A stretch of DNA of 64,000 bases from Micromonospora pisi. Lineage in GTDB: Bacteria > Actinomycetota > Actinomycetes > Mycobacteriales > Micromonosporaceae. Position numbers and translations under genes: made by a program. The notes under the pieces were generated by a model, which was not told where the DNA came from, did no database searches, and worked only from the letters and a program-made list of their open reading frames with translations. Below are positions 1 to 12,815 of this stretch, in pieces (positions within the stretch are counted from its first letter, which is position 1; each line of letters opens with the position of its first letter). The DNA lies in assembly GCF_003633685.1 (NCBI RefSeq), contig NZ_RBKT01000001.1, positions 6,758,001-6,822,000 of the forward strand, read 5' to 3'.

Positions 1-4324
<4,324 letters not shown>

Positions 4325-4344
4325 GGCACCCCGCCACGACCCGG

Positions 4345-4824
4345 TCAGCCGACCGACACCACCGGCTCGTGCCGTACCGGGAAGTTGACCGAGTTGGCGA
4401 TGAAGCACCGCCGGTGCGCCTCCGGGTGCAGTGCCACCGCCCGCTCGACCTGATCCGCCGCCGCCACCGTGACCCGGGGGCGGAGCACCACCTCGGTGAA
4501 GTGCCCGCCACCACCGGCGGTACGGGTCAGCACCCCCTCCGGTTGGTCGGCGTAGCCGGTGGCCACCACCCCGGCCGTCGCACAGAGGTGCAGGTACGCC
4601 AGCAGATGGCACTGGGAGAGCGCGGCGACCAGCAACTGCTCGGGATTCCACCGCCCGGACTCGCCCCGGAACGCGGGATCGGCCGAGCCGAGCAGCGGCG
4701 GCAACCCGGGGCCGGTCACCTCGTGCGCCCGACTGAACGCCCGGTAGTCGCTCGTGCCACTGCCCCGATCACCGGTCCAGGTGAGGGAGAGCGCATAACG
4801 ATGAGACGTTTTCGGCACGGTCAC
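4345..4824 (-). CDS. OsmC family peroxidase-like protein
   Basis: This is a 159-residue OsmC/Ohr-fold protein, the usual family length. Members reduce organic hydroperoxides with two cysteines. Here the conserved cysteines are in LSQCHL (near residue 72) and RRCFIANSVNFPV (near residue 139), with the WNPEQLLVAALSQCH helix typical of the family. No signal peptide is seen, so it should act in the cytoplasm. It ends 20 bases from the shared hairpin terminator and is divergent from the MEDS/HATPase regulator. Whether it is a true peroxidase or an OsmC-like YhfA-type protein cannot be settled from sequence. Confidence 0.88.
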   Translation of the reverse strand: MTVPKTSHRYALSLTWTGDRGSGTSDYRAFSRAHEVTGPGLPPLLGSADPAFRGESGRWNPEQLLVAALSQCHLLAYLHLCATAGVVATGYADQPEGVLTRTAGGGGHFTEVVLRPRVTVAAADQVERAVALHPEAHRRCFIANSVNFPVRHEPVVSVG

Positions 4825-4939
4825 TCCTGGTGGAAAAGACGGCTATCCGATCACGGTGTGCCGGATCGGATCACCCCGCGTATGGTGCCAACGAAGGTGC
4901 GGACAACGGGGGGTGTGCCTTGCGCCGGTGGTGCGACGG

Positions 4940-5896
4940 ATGACCATTGTGCCGCGTGCCGTGTCCCGGTCCGGCGCCCTGCGCCACGAAGCCCTGTTCT
5001 ACCACGGTCACGACGACTACCGGGCGGGACTGTACGCCTTCATCGCGGGCGGGGTCACCCGCGCCGAACCGGTTCTGGTCGTCGTTCCCCGACCCCGGAT
5101 CGACCTGCTGCGCGACGAGATCGACACGGTTTCCGACGGAGAGGTCGAGGTGCGTTTCCTCGACATGGGCATCGCCGGACGCAACCCGTCGTGGATCATC
5201 CCGGGCATTCTCCACGCCTTCGTCGCCGAGCACCCCGCCACCCGGGTACGGATCGTCGTCGAACCGATCTGGCCCGAGCGGCGCGCGCTCGCGTACCCAC
5301 GTTGTGTGCAGCACGAGGCACTGGTCAACCTGGCCCTGGCCGACCAGCCCGCGAGCATCCTCTGCCCGTACGACGCGGTCGGGCTCGACGCCGACGTGAT
5401 CGCGGACGCGGCCAGCACCCACCCGGTGCTGATCCGGGCCGGGGTACGTCAGTCCAGCGCCGGCTACGGCAGCCCGGAGGCGGTGGTCGACGCGTTCAAC
5501 CTGCCGCTGCCCGAGCCGGCGCTGACCCCGTCCACGCTGCTCTTCGACCGGGCCGGGATGGCCGGCATGCGGGCGCTGGTGACCGCGCTCGCCACCGAGG
5601 CCGGGCTCGCCTCCGACCGGGTCGCCGACCTGCGCCTGGCCACGAACGAGATCGCCACCAACGCCGTCGTGCACGGCGGCGAACCGGCGGTGCTGCGGGT
5701 CTGGGCCGAGCCGAGTGGGATGGTCAGCGAGGTGATCGGCACGAGTGTGCTGACCGACCGACTGGCCGGCCGGCTCCCGGCCTCGCCCACCAGTGAGCAG
5801 GGGCGCGGTCTGCTGCTGGTCAATCACCTCTGCGACCTGGTCGACGTGCACACCACCGACGAGTCGACCACCGTACGCCTGCACATGGACTGGTGA
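4940..5896 (+). CDS. MEDS sensor domain plus HATPase anti-sigma-type kinase
   Basis: The N-terminal half (about 10-165) matches the MEDS (DcmR sensory) domain: it opens with HEALFYHGHDDYRAGL, then GVTRAEPVLVVVPRPR. The C-terminal half (about 200-318) is a RsbW-like ATPase with LRLATNEIATNAVVHGG (N box) and GRGLLLVNHLCD (G box). This pairing is common in actinobacteria and is thought to act as an anti-sigma or anti-anti-sigma regulator responding to a ligand. ATG 4940 is used; an in-frame GTG at 4913 after a G-run would add nine residues and is equally possible. The neighbouring SpoIIE phosphatase could be its functional counterpart (inference). Confidence 0.85.
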   Translation: MTIVPRAVSRSGALRHEALFYHGHDDYRAGLYAFIAGGVTRAEPVLVVVPRPRIDLLRDEIDTVSDGEVEVRFLDMGIAGRNPSWIIPGILHAFVAEHPATRVRIVVEPIWPERRALAYPRCVQHEALVNLALADQPASILCPYDAVGLDADVIADAASTHPVLIRAGVRQSSAGYGSPEAVVDAFNLPLPEPALTPSTLLFDRAGMAGMRALVTALATEAGLASDRVADLRLATNEIATNAVVHGGEPAVLRVWAEPSGMVSEVIGTSVLTDRLAGRLPASPTSEQGRGLLLVNHLCDLVDVHTTDESTTVRLHMDW

Positions 5897-5915
5897 CCGG
5901 GGCGTCCGGCATCGG

Positions 5916-6587
5916 CTAGGCGAGCGCGGCGACCGGGGAGTCGGCCAGCCCGGCGAGCAGCGCGGCGGGGTCGTCGAAGACGGCCGCCGCACCCGCCCCG
6001 GCGAGTTCGCTGCGCCCGGTGCCGCCGCAGGTCAAGCCGATGCAGGGGATGTCCAGGTGACCGGCGGCGGCGACGTCCCAGACCGAGTCACCGACGAACA
6101 CGACCCGCTCCCGGTCCAGACCGGCCCGGTCCAGGGCGGTCGCCAGCAGGTCCGCTCCCGGCGGCAGGTCCGCCCCGGCCGAGGTGATGCCCCCGATCAC
6201 GTCGTCGGCGAGGAGCGCGGCACGCAGCGCCGACAGCTCCCGCTCGTCAGCGGAGGTCACCAGGACCACCGCCAGTCCCCGTGCCGCGCACGCCCGCAGC
6301 AGGGCAGCCGCGCCGGGCAGCGGCCGCAGCCGGTCCCGGAACTCGGCGAAGAGGCTGTCGTGCCCGTACCGGATCCGCTCGTCCGCGTCCCGGTCCCGTT
6401 CCGGTCCGAGCAGGTGCTCCAGCAGCCGTTGCGGGCCCATGCCGAGGGCGCGGTGGATCGCCGCCATCGGAATCTCCTGCTCAGCCTGGCGCAGCGCCTC
6501 CCACCAGCTCACGGTGTGCAGGTACGCGGTGTCGACGAGCGTGCCGTCCACGTCGAACAAGACCCCGGCGGGCCTGTCGATCTCCAT
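5916..6587 (-). CDS. HAD family hydrolase
   Basis: This 223-residue haloacid-dehalogenase-type phosphatase resembles phosphoglycolate phosphatase and beta-phosphoglucomutase in layout. Motif I is FDVDGTLVDT (nucleophile D12 and acid D14), motif II is VLVTSADE, and motif III/IV is around VVFVGDSVWDVAAAG. A helical cap domain lies between residues 20 and 85. It begins eight bases after the SpoIIE phosphatase stop, so the two are very likely co-transcribed. The substrate is unknown; small phosphorylated metabolites are typical. Confidence 0.87.
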   Translation of the reverse strand: MEIDRPAGVLFDVDGTLVDTAYLHTVSWWEALRQAEQEIPMAAIHRALGMGPQRLLEHLLGPERDRDADERIRYGHDSLFAEFRDRLRPLPGAAALLRACAARGLAVVLVTSADERELSALRAALLADDVIGGITSAGADLPPGADLLATALDRAGLDRERVVFVGDSVWDVAAAGHLDIPCIGLTCGGTGRSELAGAGAAAVFDDPAALLAGLADSPVAALA

Positions 6588-6595
6588 GCCGCCCC

Positions 6596-8785
6596 CTACC
6601 CGTTACCGCGCGGGCCACCCTCCGGTATGAGTATCTCGAACCAGACGGTCGAACCACGTACGGTCGGGTCGGTCCCCCATGCGTCGCTGAGCTGCTCGAT
6701 CAGCCCGAGACCCCGTCCGCGACTGCTGAGGGTGTCGGCCCGGGTCGGGGTCACGGTGCCCCGGGTGCCCTGGTCGGCGACGGAGACGAGCAGCCGTTCC
6801 GGGCTGAGGTCGATCTCCACCTGGGCCGCTGTGCCCGCGTGCAGCAACGCGTTGGTGGTCAGCTCGCTGGTGCAGAGCACCGCCGCCCCGATCACCGACT
6901 CCGGCACCTGCCAGGAGGTCAGCTGGGCGGTGAGCCACTGCCGTACCCGCCCGGGTGCGGTCGGCTCGGCCGGCATCTCCAGCGACGCCGAGCGGCTGGG
7001 GGTCAACGCGTGCTCCACCGCCAGCACCGCGGCGTCGTCCTCGGTCGGTCCCGCGACGGCCCGGCTCGCCACCGCGCAGAGCGTACGGGGATCGCCGCTG
7101 CTCGCCCCGGCGATGGCCTCGGCGAGCGCGGCGAATCCGGCGCTGAGGCTCTGCTGCCGCCGTTCCACCACGCCGTCGCTGAACAGCAGCAGCGTGTCGC
7201 CGGGCACGAACGGCACCGTGCTGGTCGGGCGGTTGCCGCCGAGTCCCAGCGGGGCACCGGGGGGTACGTCGAGGTAGCGGGCGGTGGGCGGGACGCCGGC
7301 CGGTGCCTGGCGCAGCAGCGGAGCCGGGTGCCCGGCGCTGGCGAGCGTCATCAGCCCGGCGCCGGGTTCGACCACCCCGTAGACGACCGTCACGAACAGC
7401 TCGTCCCGGCGGGCTTCCGTACCGAGGCTCCCGACCAGGCGGTCCAGGCCGGAGAGGACGGCGGCCGGATCGGGGTTGCTGAGCGCCAGCGCCCGCAGCG
7501 CCGCCCGGACCTGGCCCATCAGTGCGGCGGCGTGCACATCGTGCCCGGCCACGTCACCGAGGACCACGGCGAGCCGACCGGGGGAGAGCGGGAAGGCGTC
7601 GTAGAAGTCGCCGCCAGCGGCGTTGCCATCCACCCCGGCGTCGTACCGGGCGGCAAGCCGCAGTCGGGGCAGGTCCGGCAACTGTTCCGGCAGCATGCTG
7701 CGTTGCAGCAGTTGGGCGGTGCCGTGCTGGTTCTCGAACCGGCGGGCCCGCTCGGCGGCCTGCGCCACCAGCTCCGCCGCGGCGGTGAGCAGGGCGCGCT
7801 CGGCCGGCGACCACGGGTGCGCGGCGCAATAGCCGATCGCGAGGGCGCCGCCCAGCGAGGGCGTACGCAGCGGCAGTACGGCCAGCGCCCGGATCTTCTC
7901 GTCGTGCCGGTCGATCGCGGTCGACAGCAGCGGTCGTCCGTCGGCCCAGAAACGGGGGGTGGCGGAGGCGGCGGCGACCACCAGTGGGGCGGCGGAATCG
8001 GCGGCGAAGCTGCGCCACAGCGGCGGCAGCCGTTCGTCCGCCTCGTCCAGCAGTTCGCCCCGGATCCGCCGTACGCCCCGCCAGTCGGCGCCGTCGTCGA
8101 CGGCGATCCCGACCTGGTCGGCGTCGAACGACTCCAGGGCGTAACGCAGGGCCGACCGGGCCACGTCGTCGAGGGTGAGGGTGCCGGAGAGGGCGACTGC
8201 CAGCTCGCTCAGGCGCTGCAGGCGCCGGGTCACCTGGGTGGTCTCGACGATCACCATCAACAGGCCGATGATCTGCCCATGCTGGTCCCGGACCGGCGAG
8301 TAGCCACGGGTCAACACCACGTGGTCCACCTGGTCCGAACCGCGTCCCCGGTCGACCGGCAGCACACCCTCCCGCTCCAGGTAGGGGATGCCGGTGCGGT
8401 AGACCTTTTCGATCTCCTCGCCGACCCCGGCCAGTTCCCACACCTGGGCGAAGACCTCGGCGGCGGGGCGGCCGAACGCGGCCGGGTGCAGGTCCCTGAT
8501 CAGCTCGGCGAAGCCGTCGTTGTAGATCAGGGCGAGTTCGTCACCGAACGCGAGCGCCATCGGCACCGGCGCGGAGAGGACGAGGTCGACCACCGAACGC
8601 AGCGCCGGCTCCCACTCCTCCGCCGGGCCGAGCGGTGTCTGCGCCCAGGTCGTCTCCGTTGGCGGGCCAGCCGAGGGCTCGCCGGCCCCGGCAGCCGCCT
8701 CGGACCCTGCCGCGCTGCCCGGTGTCGGCGACGGACCGGGCCAACGGGAGGGGGGAGCGGGAACCCGCCCGACCGAGCCTGGCAT
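6596..8785 (-). CDS. PAS-GAF-SpoIIE phosphatase with C-terminal HATPase domain
   Basis: This 729-residue multidomain signalling protein has, in order, a proline/glycine-rich head (1-45), a PAS-like sensor (about 60-185), and a GAF domain (about 195-350). A PP2C-type SpoIIE phosphatase (about 370-590) follows, with YDAGVDGNAAGGDFYDAF and LLFSDGVVERR, and then a RsbW-like ATPase (about 610-729) with ELTTNALLHAG and GRGLGLIEQLSD. Such proteins control sigma-factor partner switching by dephosphorylating an anti-anti-sigma factor; the partner is not in the window. No membrane segment is seen. It heads a two-gene transcript with the HAD hydrolase. Confidence 0.92.
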   Translation of the reverse strand: MPGSVGRVPAPPSRWPGPSPTPGSAAGSEAAAGAGEPSAGPPTETTWAQTPLGPAEEWEPALRSVVDLVLSAPVPMALAFGDELALIYNDGFAELIRDLHPAAFGRPAAEVFAQVWELAGVGEEIEKVYRTGIPYLEREGVLPVDRGRGSDQVDHVVLTRGYSPVRDQHGQIIGLLMVIVETTQVTRRLQRLSELAVALSGTLTLDDVARSALRYALESFDADQVGIAVDDGADWRGVRRIRGELLDEADERLPPLWRSFAADSAAPLVVAAASATPRFWADGRPLLSTAIDRHDEKIRALAVLPLRTPSLGGALAIGYCAAHPWSPAERALLTAAAELVAQAAERARRFENQHGTAQLLQRSMLPEQLPDLPRLRLAARYDAGVDGNAAGGDFYDAFPLSPGRLAVVLGDVAGHDVHAAALMGQVRAALRALALSNPDPAAVLSGLDRLVGSLGTEARRDELFVTVVYGVVEPGAGLMTLASAGHPAPLLRQAPAGVPPTARYLDVPPGAPLGLGGNRPTSTVPFVPGDTLLLFSDGVVERRQQSLSAGFAALAEAIAGASSGDPRTLCAVASRAVAGPTEDDAAVLAVEHALTPSRSASLEMPAEPTAPGRVRQWLTAQLTSWQVPESVIGAAVLCTSELTTNALLHAGTAAQVEIDLSPERLLVSVADQGTRGTVTPTRADTLSSRGRGLGLIEQLSDAWGTDPTVRGSTVWFEILIPEGGPRGNG

Positions 8786-8961
8786 GCGAGCAGCCTAGCC
8801 GGCCCTGCCAGGCACGCCGCCGATCGACCGTTCCGGGAGTTGGTCGCGGCGTCGCCCGACAGCTGACGACCGGCGGCCAAGGGTGTGGGTCGGGGGTACG
8901 GAATGAACCAGGGCGGTCCGGGTACGCGGGCGGCGGTAGTCCAGGTGACAGGAGGGACACC

Positions 8962-10212
8962 ATGCCCGCGATCCTCGCGCTCCGGCGGGGCGACGTCGGG
9001 GTCCAGTTCGCCGAGGCGTGGGATTCGGTGCTGGTCTTCGTGCCCCGGCTGATCGGCTGCGTCGGCATCCTCATGCTGGGCTGGCTCCTGGCCCGGTTCG
9101 TGCTGCGGATGGCGCTGCGCCTCCTCGACCGGTTCGGCTTCGACCAGATCGTGCAACGTGGTGGCCTCGGGCGGCTGGTCGCCCGGACCCGGTACCGGCC
9201 GGCGGCCGTACTCGCCCGACTCGGCTACTACCTGATCCTGCTCTTCGCGCTGCAACTCGGTCTGGCGATCTGGGGGCCCAACCCGGCCCATGACCTGGTC
9301 ACCGCCGTGGTGGAGTGGCTGCCACGGGCGTTCGTGGCCCTGGTCGTGGTCGCCGTGTCGGTGGTGATCGCCAACGCGGTGCACGATCTGGTCAGTGACA
9401 CCGTCGGCGCGGTCTCGTACGGCCGTCCGTTCGCCGACGTGGTCTCGCTGCTGGTCGTCGGGCTCGGCGTGATCGCCGCGTTCGTCCAGACCGGGGTCGC
9501 GTCCGGGGTGACCGGGCCGGTGCTCGTCACGCTGCTCGCCACCGTGGGCGGGATCCTGGTCGTCGGGATCGGTGGGGGACTGGTCAAGCCGATGCAGGAG
9601 CGGTGGGAACGCTGGTTGAGCCGCCTGGCCAGTGAGTCCCGGCTGCGCCGGGCGAACCGTGAGACCTATCCCCGGCCCGGGGATCCGGGGCCGTTCGGCC
9701 AGCCCGCCGTACCCGCCCGTGCGGCGGTGCCGCTCTTTCCCGACCCGCCCCTGGCCGAGATGCCGACCTCCCCGGCCCCGGACGGTCTCGCCGGCTTCGA
9801 CCCGGTACCGGTGCCGGTACCCCAGGGTCTGATCGGGGACGATCCGGCGAGGGTGAACGCACTCGCCTCCTACGACCCCGGTACGGACGCGACCGCCGCT
9901 GACTATCAGCTCGTCGCCGGGTACGGGTCGGAGGCCGGCGGGCTGGCCGGGACGTACGAGCCGGCGCCGGAGGGGCTCTCCACCACCCTCCAGAGCGGTC
10001 CGGACGGGTTCTCCACCCTGCAGACCGGTCCGGACGGGTTCTCCACCTTGCAGACCGGTCCGGACGGGTTCTCCACCCTGCAGACCGGTTCGGACGGCGC
10101 GACCGCGTACCGACCGGCACCGGGGGCGCAGGAGTCGGGCGGCTATCCGTCCGATCTGCTGACGCCGGCTCCGGAGCGGCCGGTGACCGGTGACGACGAC
10201 GGGACCCGGTAG
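8962..10212 (+). CDS. MscS-like / conserved TM-helix membrane protein
   Basis: This 416-residue protein starts at ATG 8962 behind a strong GGAGGG (8951-8956). The N-terminal 220 residues hold about five hydrophobic segments, including LIGCVGILMLGWLLARFVLR and VALVVVAVSVVIANAVHDLV. This is the 'conserved TM helix' pattern of small-conductance mechanosensitive channel relatives. No classical MscS beta domain follows. The C-terminal 180 residues are polar and low-complexity, with three 10-residue repeats of GPDGFSTLQT (about residues 346-375). A role in osmotic protection is a family-level guess; the tail is unexplained. Confidence 0.75.
   Translation: MPAILALRRGDVGVQFAEAWDSVLVFVPRLIGCVGILMLGWLLARFVLRMALRLLDRFGFDQIVQRGGLGRLVARTRYRPAAVLARLGYYLILLFALQLGLAIWGPNPAHDLVTAVVEWLPRAFVALVVVAVSVVIANAVHDLVSDTVGAVSYGRPFADVVSLLVVGLGVIAAFVQTGVASGVTGPVLVTLLATVGGILVVGIGGGLVKPMQERWERWLSRLASESRLRRANRETYPRPGDPGPFGQPAVPARAAVPLFPDPPLAEMPTSPAPDGLAGFDPVPVPVPQGLIGDDPARVNALASYDPGTDATAADYQLVAGYGSEAGGLAGTYEPAPEGLSTTLQSGPDGFSTLQTGPDGFSTLQTGPDGFSTLQTGSDGATAYRPAPGAQESGGYPSDLLTPAPERPVTGDDDGTR
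9997..10086 (+). repeat. Three 30-bp in-frame tandem repeats
   Basis: Three near-identical 30-bp units (9997-10026, 10027-10056, 10057-10086) encode GPDGFSTLQT, with a partial fourth unit after them. They lie in the cytoplasmic tail of the MscS-like protein, and copy number may vary by slippage. Confidence 0.9.
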
Positions 10213-10265
10213 CGACTGCGGCAGGGCCGGGGCCCGTGGTGGGGGTTGGCGCCGGGCCGGTCGGA

Positions 10266-10478
10266 CTATTCGGCGGTGCTGGTCTCCGCCGGCTGCCGGC
10301 GCATCGCGTCGTCGGCCAGTATTGCGGTGGCCACCATCAGCGCGACCACGATGCTGAACAGCCACGAGGCGTCGGGGAGCAGTTGGGCGGCGACGGGTGC
10401 CTGAAGCGCGGTCAGCAGAAAGCCGAACCATGCCCAGCGGCGTTGACGCGCGGAGAGAAAACCGGAGCCCTGATGCAT
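10266..10478 (-). CDS. Small two-helix membrane protein
   Basis: This is a 70-residue hypothetical protein starting at ATG 10478. A basic head (SARQRRWAW) is followed by two hydrophobic segments, WFGFLLTALQAPVAAQLL and LFSIVVALMVATAILA, giving a hairpin membrane topology. An upstream extension would run into the palindromic repeat and is rejected. It converges with the MscS-like gene. Function unknown. Confidence 0.6.
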   Translation of the reverse strand: MHQGSGFLSARQRRWAWFGFLLTALQAPVAAQLLPDASWLFSIVVALMVATAILADDAMRRQPAETSTAE

Positions 10479-10605
10479 CTGACGAAGTCTGCCTGGCGGA
10501 TCCGCCTCCGCCGTCACCCGATCGGCCGATTCTGACTGACCTGTCCGGTTTAGAGGCGTCCGGCCCTGCGATGCCGGGAAGCGGCAATCCTCCGATTCCC
10601 CTGGC

Positions 10606-10660
10606 GTTAGGAAGGGCCCCTTCCTATACAAAATGCGATAACAAGGGGCCCTTCCTTACC
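10606..10660. repeat. 55-bp palindromic repeat element, copy 1
   Basis: Two GGGCCC-centred blocks (AGGAAGGGCCCCTTCCT and AAGGGGCCCTTCCTT) are inverse complements separated by a short AT-richer loop, so the unit folds as one long hairpin. A second copy with 52 of 55 bases identical lies at 21261-21315. Here it sits 28 bases upstream of the MFS start. Confidence 0.9.
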
Positions 10661-10688
10661 CCCGGGCGATCCGGAAAGATCGCCCATT

Positions 10689-11888
10689 GTGTCGACCACC
10701 CCGCGCCCCGCCCTGCTGCTCCTCGCCTACCTCGCGTTTGTCAGTCTCGGTCTCCCCGATGGCCTGCTCGGCGTCGGCTGGCCGTCGATCCGCGCGGACT
10801 TCGGCGTGCCGACCGAGTCGGTGGGACTCCTGCTCACCGCCGGTACGGTCGGCTACCTCACCTCCAGCGTGGCGGCCGGCTTCACCCTGGCCCGGGTCGG
10901 TGTCGGCTGGTTGCTCGCCAGCAGCACCGTGCTGGCGAGTCTCGCCCTCAGCGGGTACGCCGGGGCGCCGATGCTCCCCCTGATGGTCGGCGCCGCGCTG
11001 CTGCTCGGGCTCGGCTCGGGTGCGGTCGACTCGGGCCTGAACGCGTACGCGGCGAGCGCCTTCGGCCCTCGGCACATGAACTGGCTGCACGCCTTCTTCG
11101 GACTCGGCGTGGCGATCGGACCACTGATCATGACGACGGTGATCGGTGCCGGCCTCTCCTGGCGCTGGGGTTACGGCATCGTCGCCTCGGCCCAGGTCCT
11201 GCTCGCCCTCGCGTTCGTGCTCACCGTACGGGCGTGGGCCGACCGGCGGACCGAGCTGCCGGCGGCGGACGGCGCCTCCGGGCCGGCTCACCCGGTACGG
11301 GTCCGGATCGGTGCCACCCTCAGCCTGCCGGCGGTCTGGACCGGGGCGGTCGCGTTCGCCGTCTACGTGGCTGTGGAGGTCGGGGCCGGGCTCTGGGCCT
11401 TCCTGCTGTTGACCGAGGGGCGGGGGCTCAGCGAGGCGGTCGCCGGGATCTGTGTCTCGCTCTACTGGGGCAGTCTCTTTGTCGGCCGGGTGGTGCAGGG
11501 ACTGGTGGCCGAGCGTCTGGGCAGCGGCCAGGTGCTGCGGGGCAGCCTGATCGGCATGGCCGTGGGCGCCGCGCTGGTGGCCGTACCGGGCCCGGCCGGG
11601 CTGGCGGTCGTCGGGCTGGCCATCATCGGTTTCGCCGCCGCGCCGGTCTTCCCGTTGCTCACCCTCACCACCGCCGAGCGGGTCGGGCCGGTGCACGCGG
11701 ACCGGGCGATCGGCCTCCAGATCGGTGCGGCCGGCCTCGGTGGGGCGCTGCTACCGGCGGGCATCGGGGTGCTGCTCAGTCGGGTCACCGTCGAGGCGCT
11801 CGGGCCGTCCCTGCTGGTCCTCTCGCTGGTCCTGCTCGGTCTCTACCATGCCTCGACCCGCCCTCGGGTCCCGGAACCGGCCGTCTGA
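10689..11888 (+). CDS. MFS transporter
   Basis: This 399-residue major facilitator has about 12 hydrophobic segments, in two six-helix halves split by a polar loop near residue 190. The layout resembles the FHS/sugar-permease branch, which typically carries small solutes by proton symport or efflux. The GTG at 10689 is taken as start, because the helix-rich region begins at residue 6; an SD motif is poor. The 55-bp repeat immediately upstream may sit in its leader. No regulator adjoins it, so the substrate is open. Confidence 0.85.
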   Translation: MSTTPRPALLLLAYLAFVSLGLPDGLLGVGWPSIRADFGVPTESVGLLLTAGTVGYLTSSVAAGFTLARVGVGWLLASSTVLASLALSGYAGAPMLPLMVGAALLLGLGSGAVDSGLNAYAASAFGPRHMNWLHAFFGLGVAIGPLIMTTVIGAGLSWRWGYGIVASAQVLLALAFVLTVRAWADRRTELPAADGASGPAHPVRVRIGATLSLPAVWTGAVAFAVYVAVEVGAGLWAFLLLTEGRGLSEAVAGICVSLYWGSLFVGRVVQGLVAERLGSGQVLRGSLIGMAVGAALVAVPGPAGLAVVGLAIIGFAAAPVFPLLTLTTAERVGPVHADRAIGLQIGAAGLGGALLPAGIGVLLSRVTVEALGPSLLVLSLVLLGLYHASTRPRVPEPAV

Positions 11889-11951
11889 CCGCACCCCTGC
11901 CCGCCCGACCGGAGAGCCACGCCCGACCGAGCGGCGACGGAGCCCCACGGC

Positions 11952-12209
11952 TCAGCTGGGGCCGTTACGACCCGTGGTGGAGGGACGGTACGCCCGGTCC
12001 GGGTCGGTCATCTCACCCTCGTCGGCGCGGGATGACGGGTGCCCGTCGGCTGCTTCCGCGCCGTGACCGTACGCCGACTCCGCGCCCGCGTCGTTGCCGG
12101 TCATGTCGTCCACCTGGCCGTCCGGCGTTGACGCGCCCATCGCGCGTTCCAGCTCGGACAGGGGGATGCGTTCTTCGTCGCGCCAGACGGAACTGTCGTT
12201 GTCGGTCAT
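11952..12209 (-). CDS. Hypothetical acidic protein
   Basis: This 85-residue, strongly acidic and probably disordered protein starts at ATG 12209, with AAGG a few bases upstream. A short ordered stretch, EERIPLSELERAMG, is the only structured-looking part. No domain is recognised. It converges with the MFS gene and lies downstream of the SRPBCC gene's terminator hairpin. Confidence 0.55.
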   Translation of the reverse strand: MTDNDSSVWRDEERIPLSELERAMGASTPDGQVDDMTGNDAGAESAYGHGAEAADGHPSSRADEGEMTDPDRAYRPSTTGRNGPS

Positions 12210-12246
12210 ACCTTGGCCGTACCCGGGTGCCCGGGGGGCAAACCGA

Positions 12247-12280
12247 CGGTGCCCGCCGGGGGAGTCCCCGGCGGGCACCG
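12247..12280 (-). terminator. Hairpin terminator after the SRPBCC gene
   Basis: A perfect 15-bp stem (12247-12261 with 12266-12280) and a 4-base loop lie 18 bases past the SRPBCC stop. It is GC-only and has no T-tract. Confidence 0.75.
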
Positions 12281-12298
12281 TGACGACACTGGCCGTGG

Positions 12299-12763
12299 TT
12301 ACGGCTGCGGCCGGTCCACCTTGCCGCGCCAGGCGCCGGTCTCGACGCCGCCGCGTGACTCGATGAAGTTCTTGAACCGCTCCAGGTCGCCCTTGATCCG
12401 GCGGTCGACCATGCCGAGCTTGTCAGCGGCCTTCTCGGTCACCCCCTGCGGCTCGAAGTCGAGCTGGAGGGTGACCCGGGTGTGCCGGTCGTCGAGTCGG
12501 TGGAACGTGACCACCCCGGCCTGGTTCGTGCCGTTGGTGGTGGTCCAGGCGACTCGTTCGTCGGGTAGCTGTTCGGTGATCCGGGCGTCGAACTCGCGCT
12601 CGACCCCGCTGATCCCGACCTTCCAGTGGGTCATCGTGTCGGAGATCTGTCTGACCTCCTCGACTCCCTCCATGAAGCGGGGGAAGTCCTCGAACTGGGT
12701 CCACTGGTCGTACGCGGTCCGTACGGGGACGGCCACGTCCACGGATTCGGTTACCGCACTCAT
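12299..12763 (-). CDS. SRPBCC (START-like) family protein
   Basis: This 154-residue protein has the polyketide-cyclase/dehydrase-type SRPBCC fold. The N-terminus matches the family pattern (VDVAVPVRTAYDQWTQFEDF, then MEGVEEVR), with TTTNGTNQAGVVTF and a long C-terminal helix covering about 115-140. These proteins bind hydrophobic ligands in a deep cavity. It ends at a strong hairpin. With DUF2795 and ChaB/Rho-N genes nearby, it belongs to a typical actinobacterial stress-related neighbourhood, but its ligand is unknown. Confidence 0.85.
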   Translation of the reverse strand: MSAVTESVDVAVPVRTAYDQWTQFEDFPRFMEGVEEVRQISDTMTHWKVGISGVEREFDARITEQLPDERVAWTTTNGTNQAGVVTFHRLDDRHTRVTLQLDFEPQGVTEKAADKLGMVDRRIKGDLERFKNFIESRGGVETGAWRGKVDRPQP

Positions 12764-12815
12764 TGGAGATCCTTCCTGCTCTGCCGGTGTCCGCGCTCGC
12801 CTGACGTGTGGCGGT

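Noticed and set aside
9997-10086. CRISPR-like array
   Set aside because: Units are contiguous 30-bp tandem repeats in frame within a gene, without spacers.
10397-12283. A 628-codon plus-strand frame overlapping the MFS gene
   Set aside because: Arg/Gly/Pro-rich shadow frame of the MFS gene; the MFS frame has clear membrane segments and family motifs.
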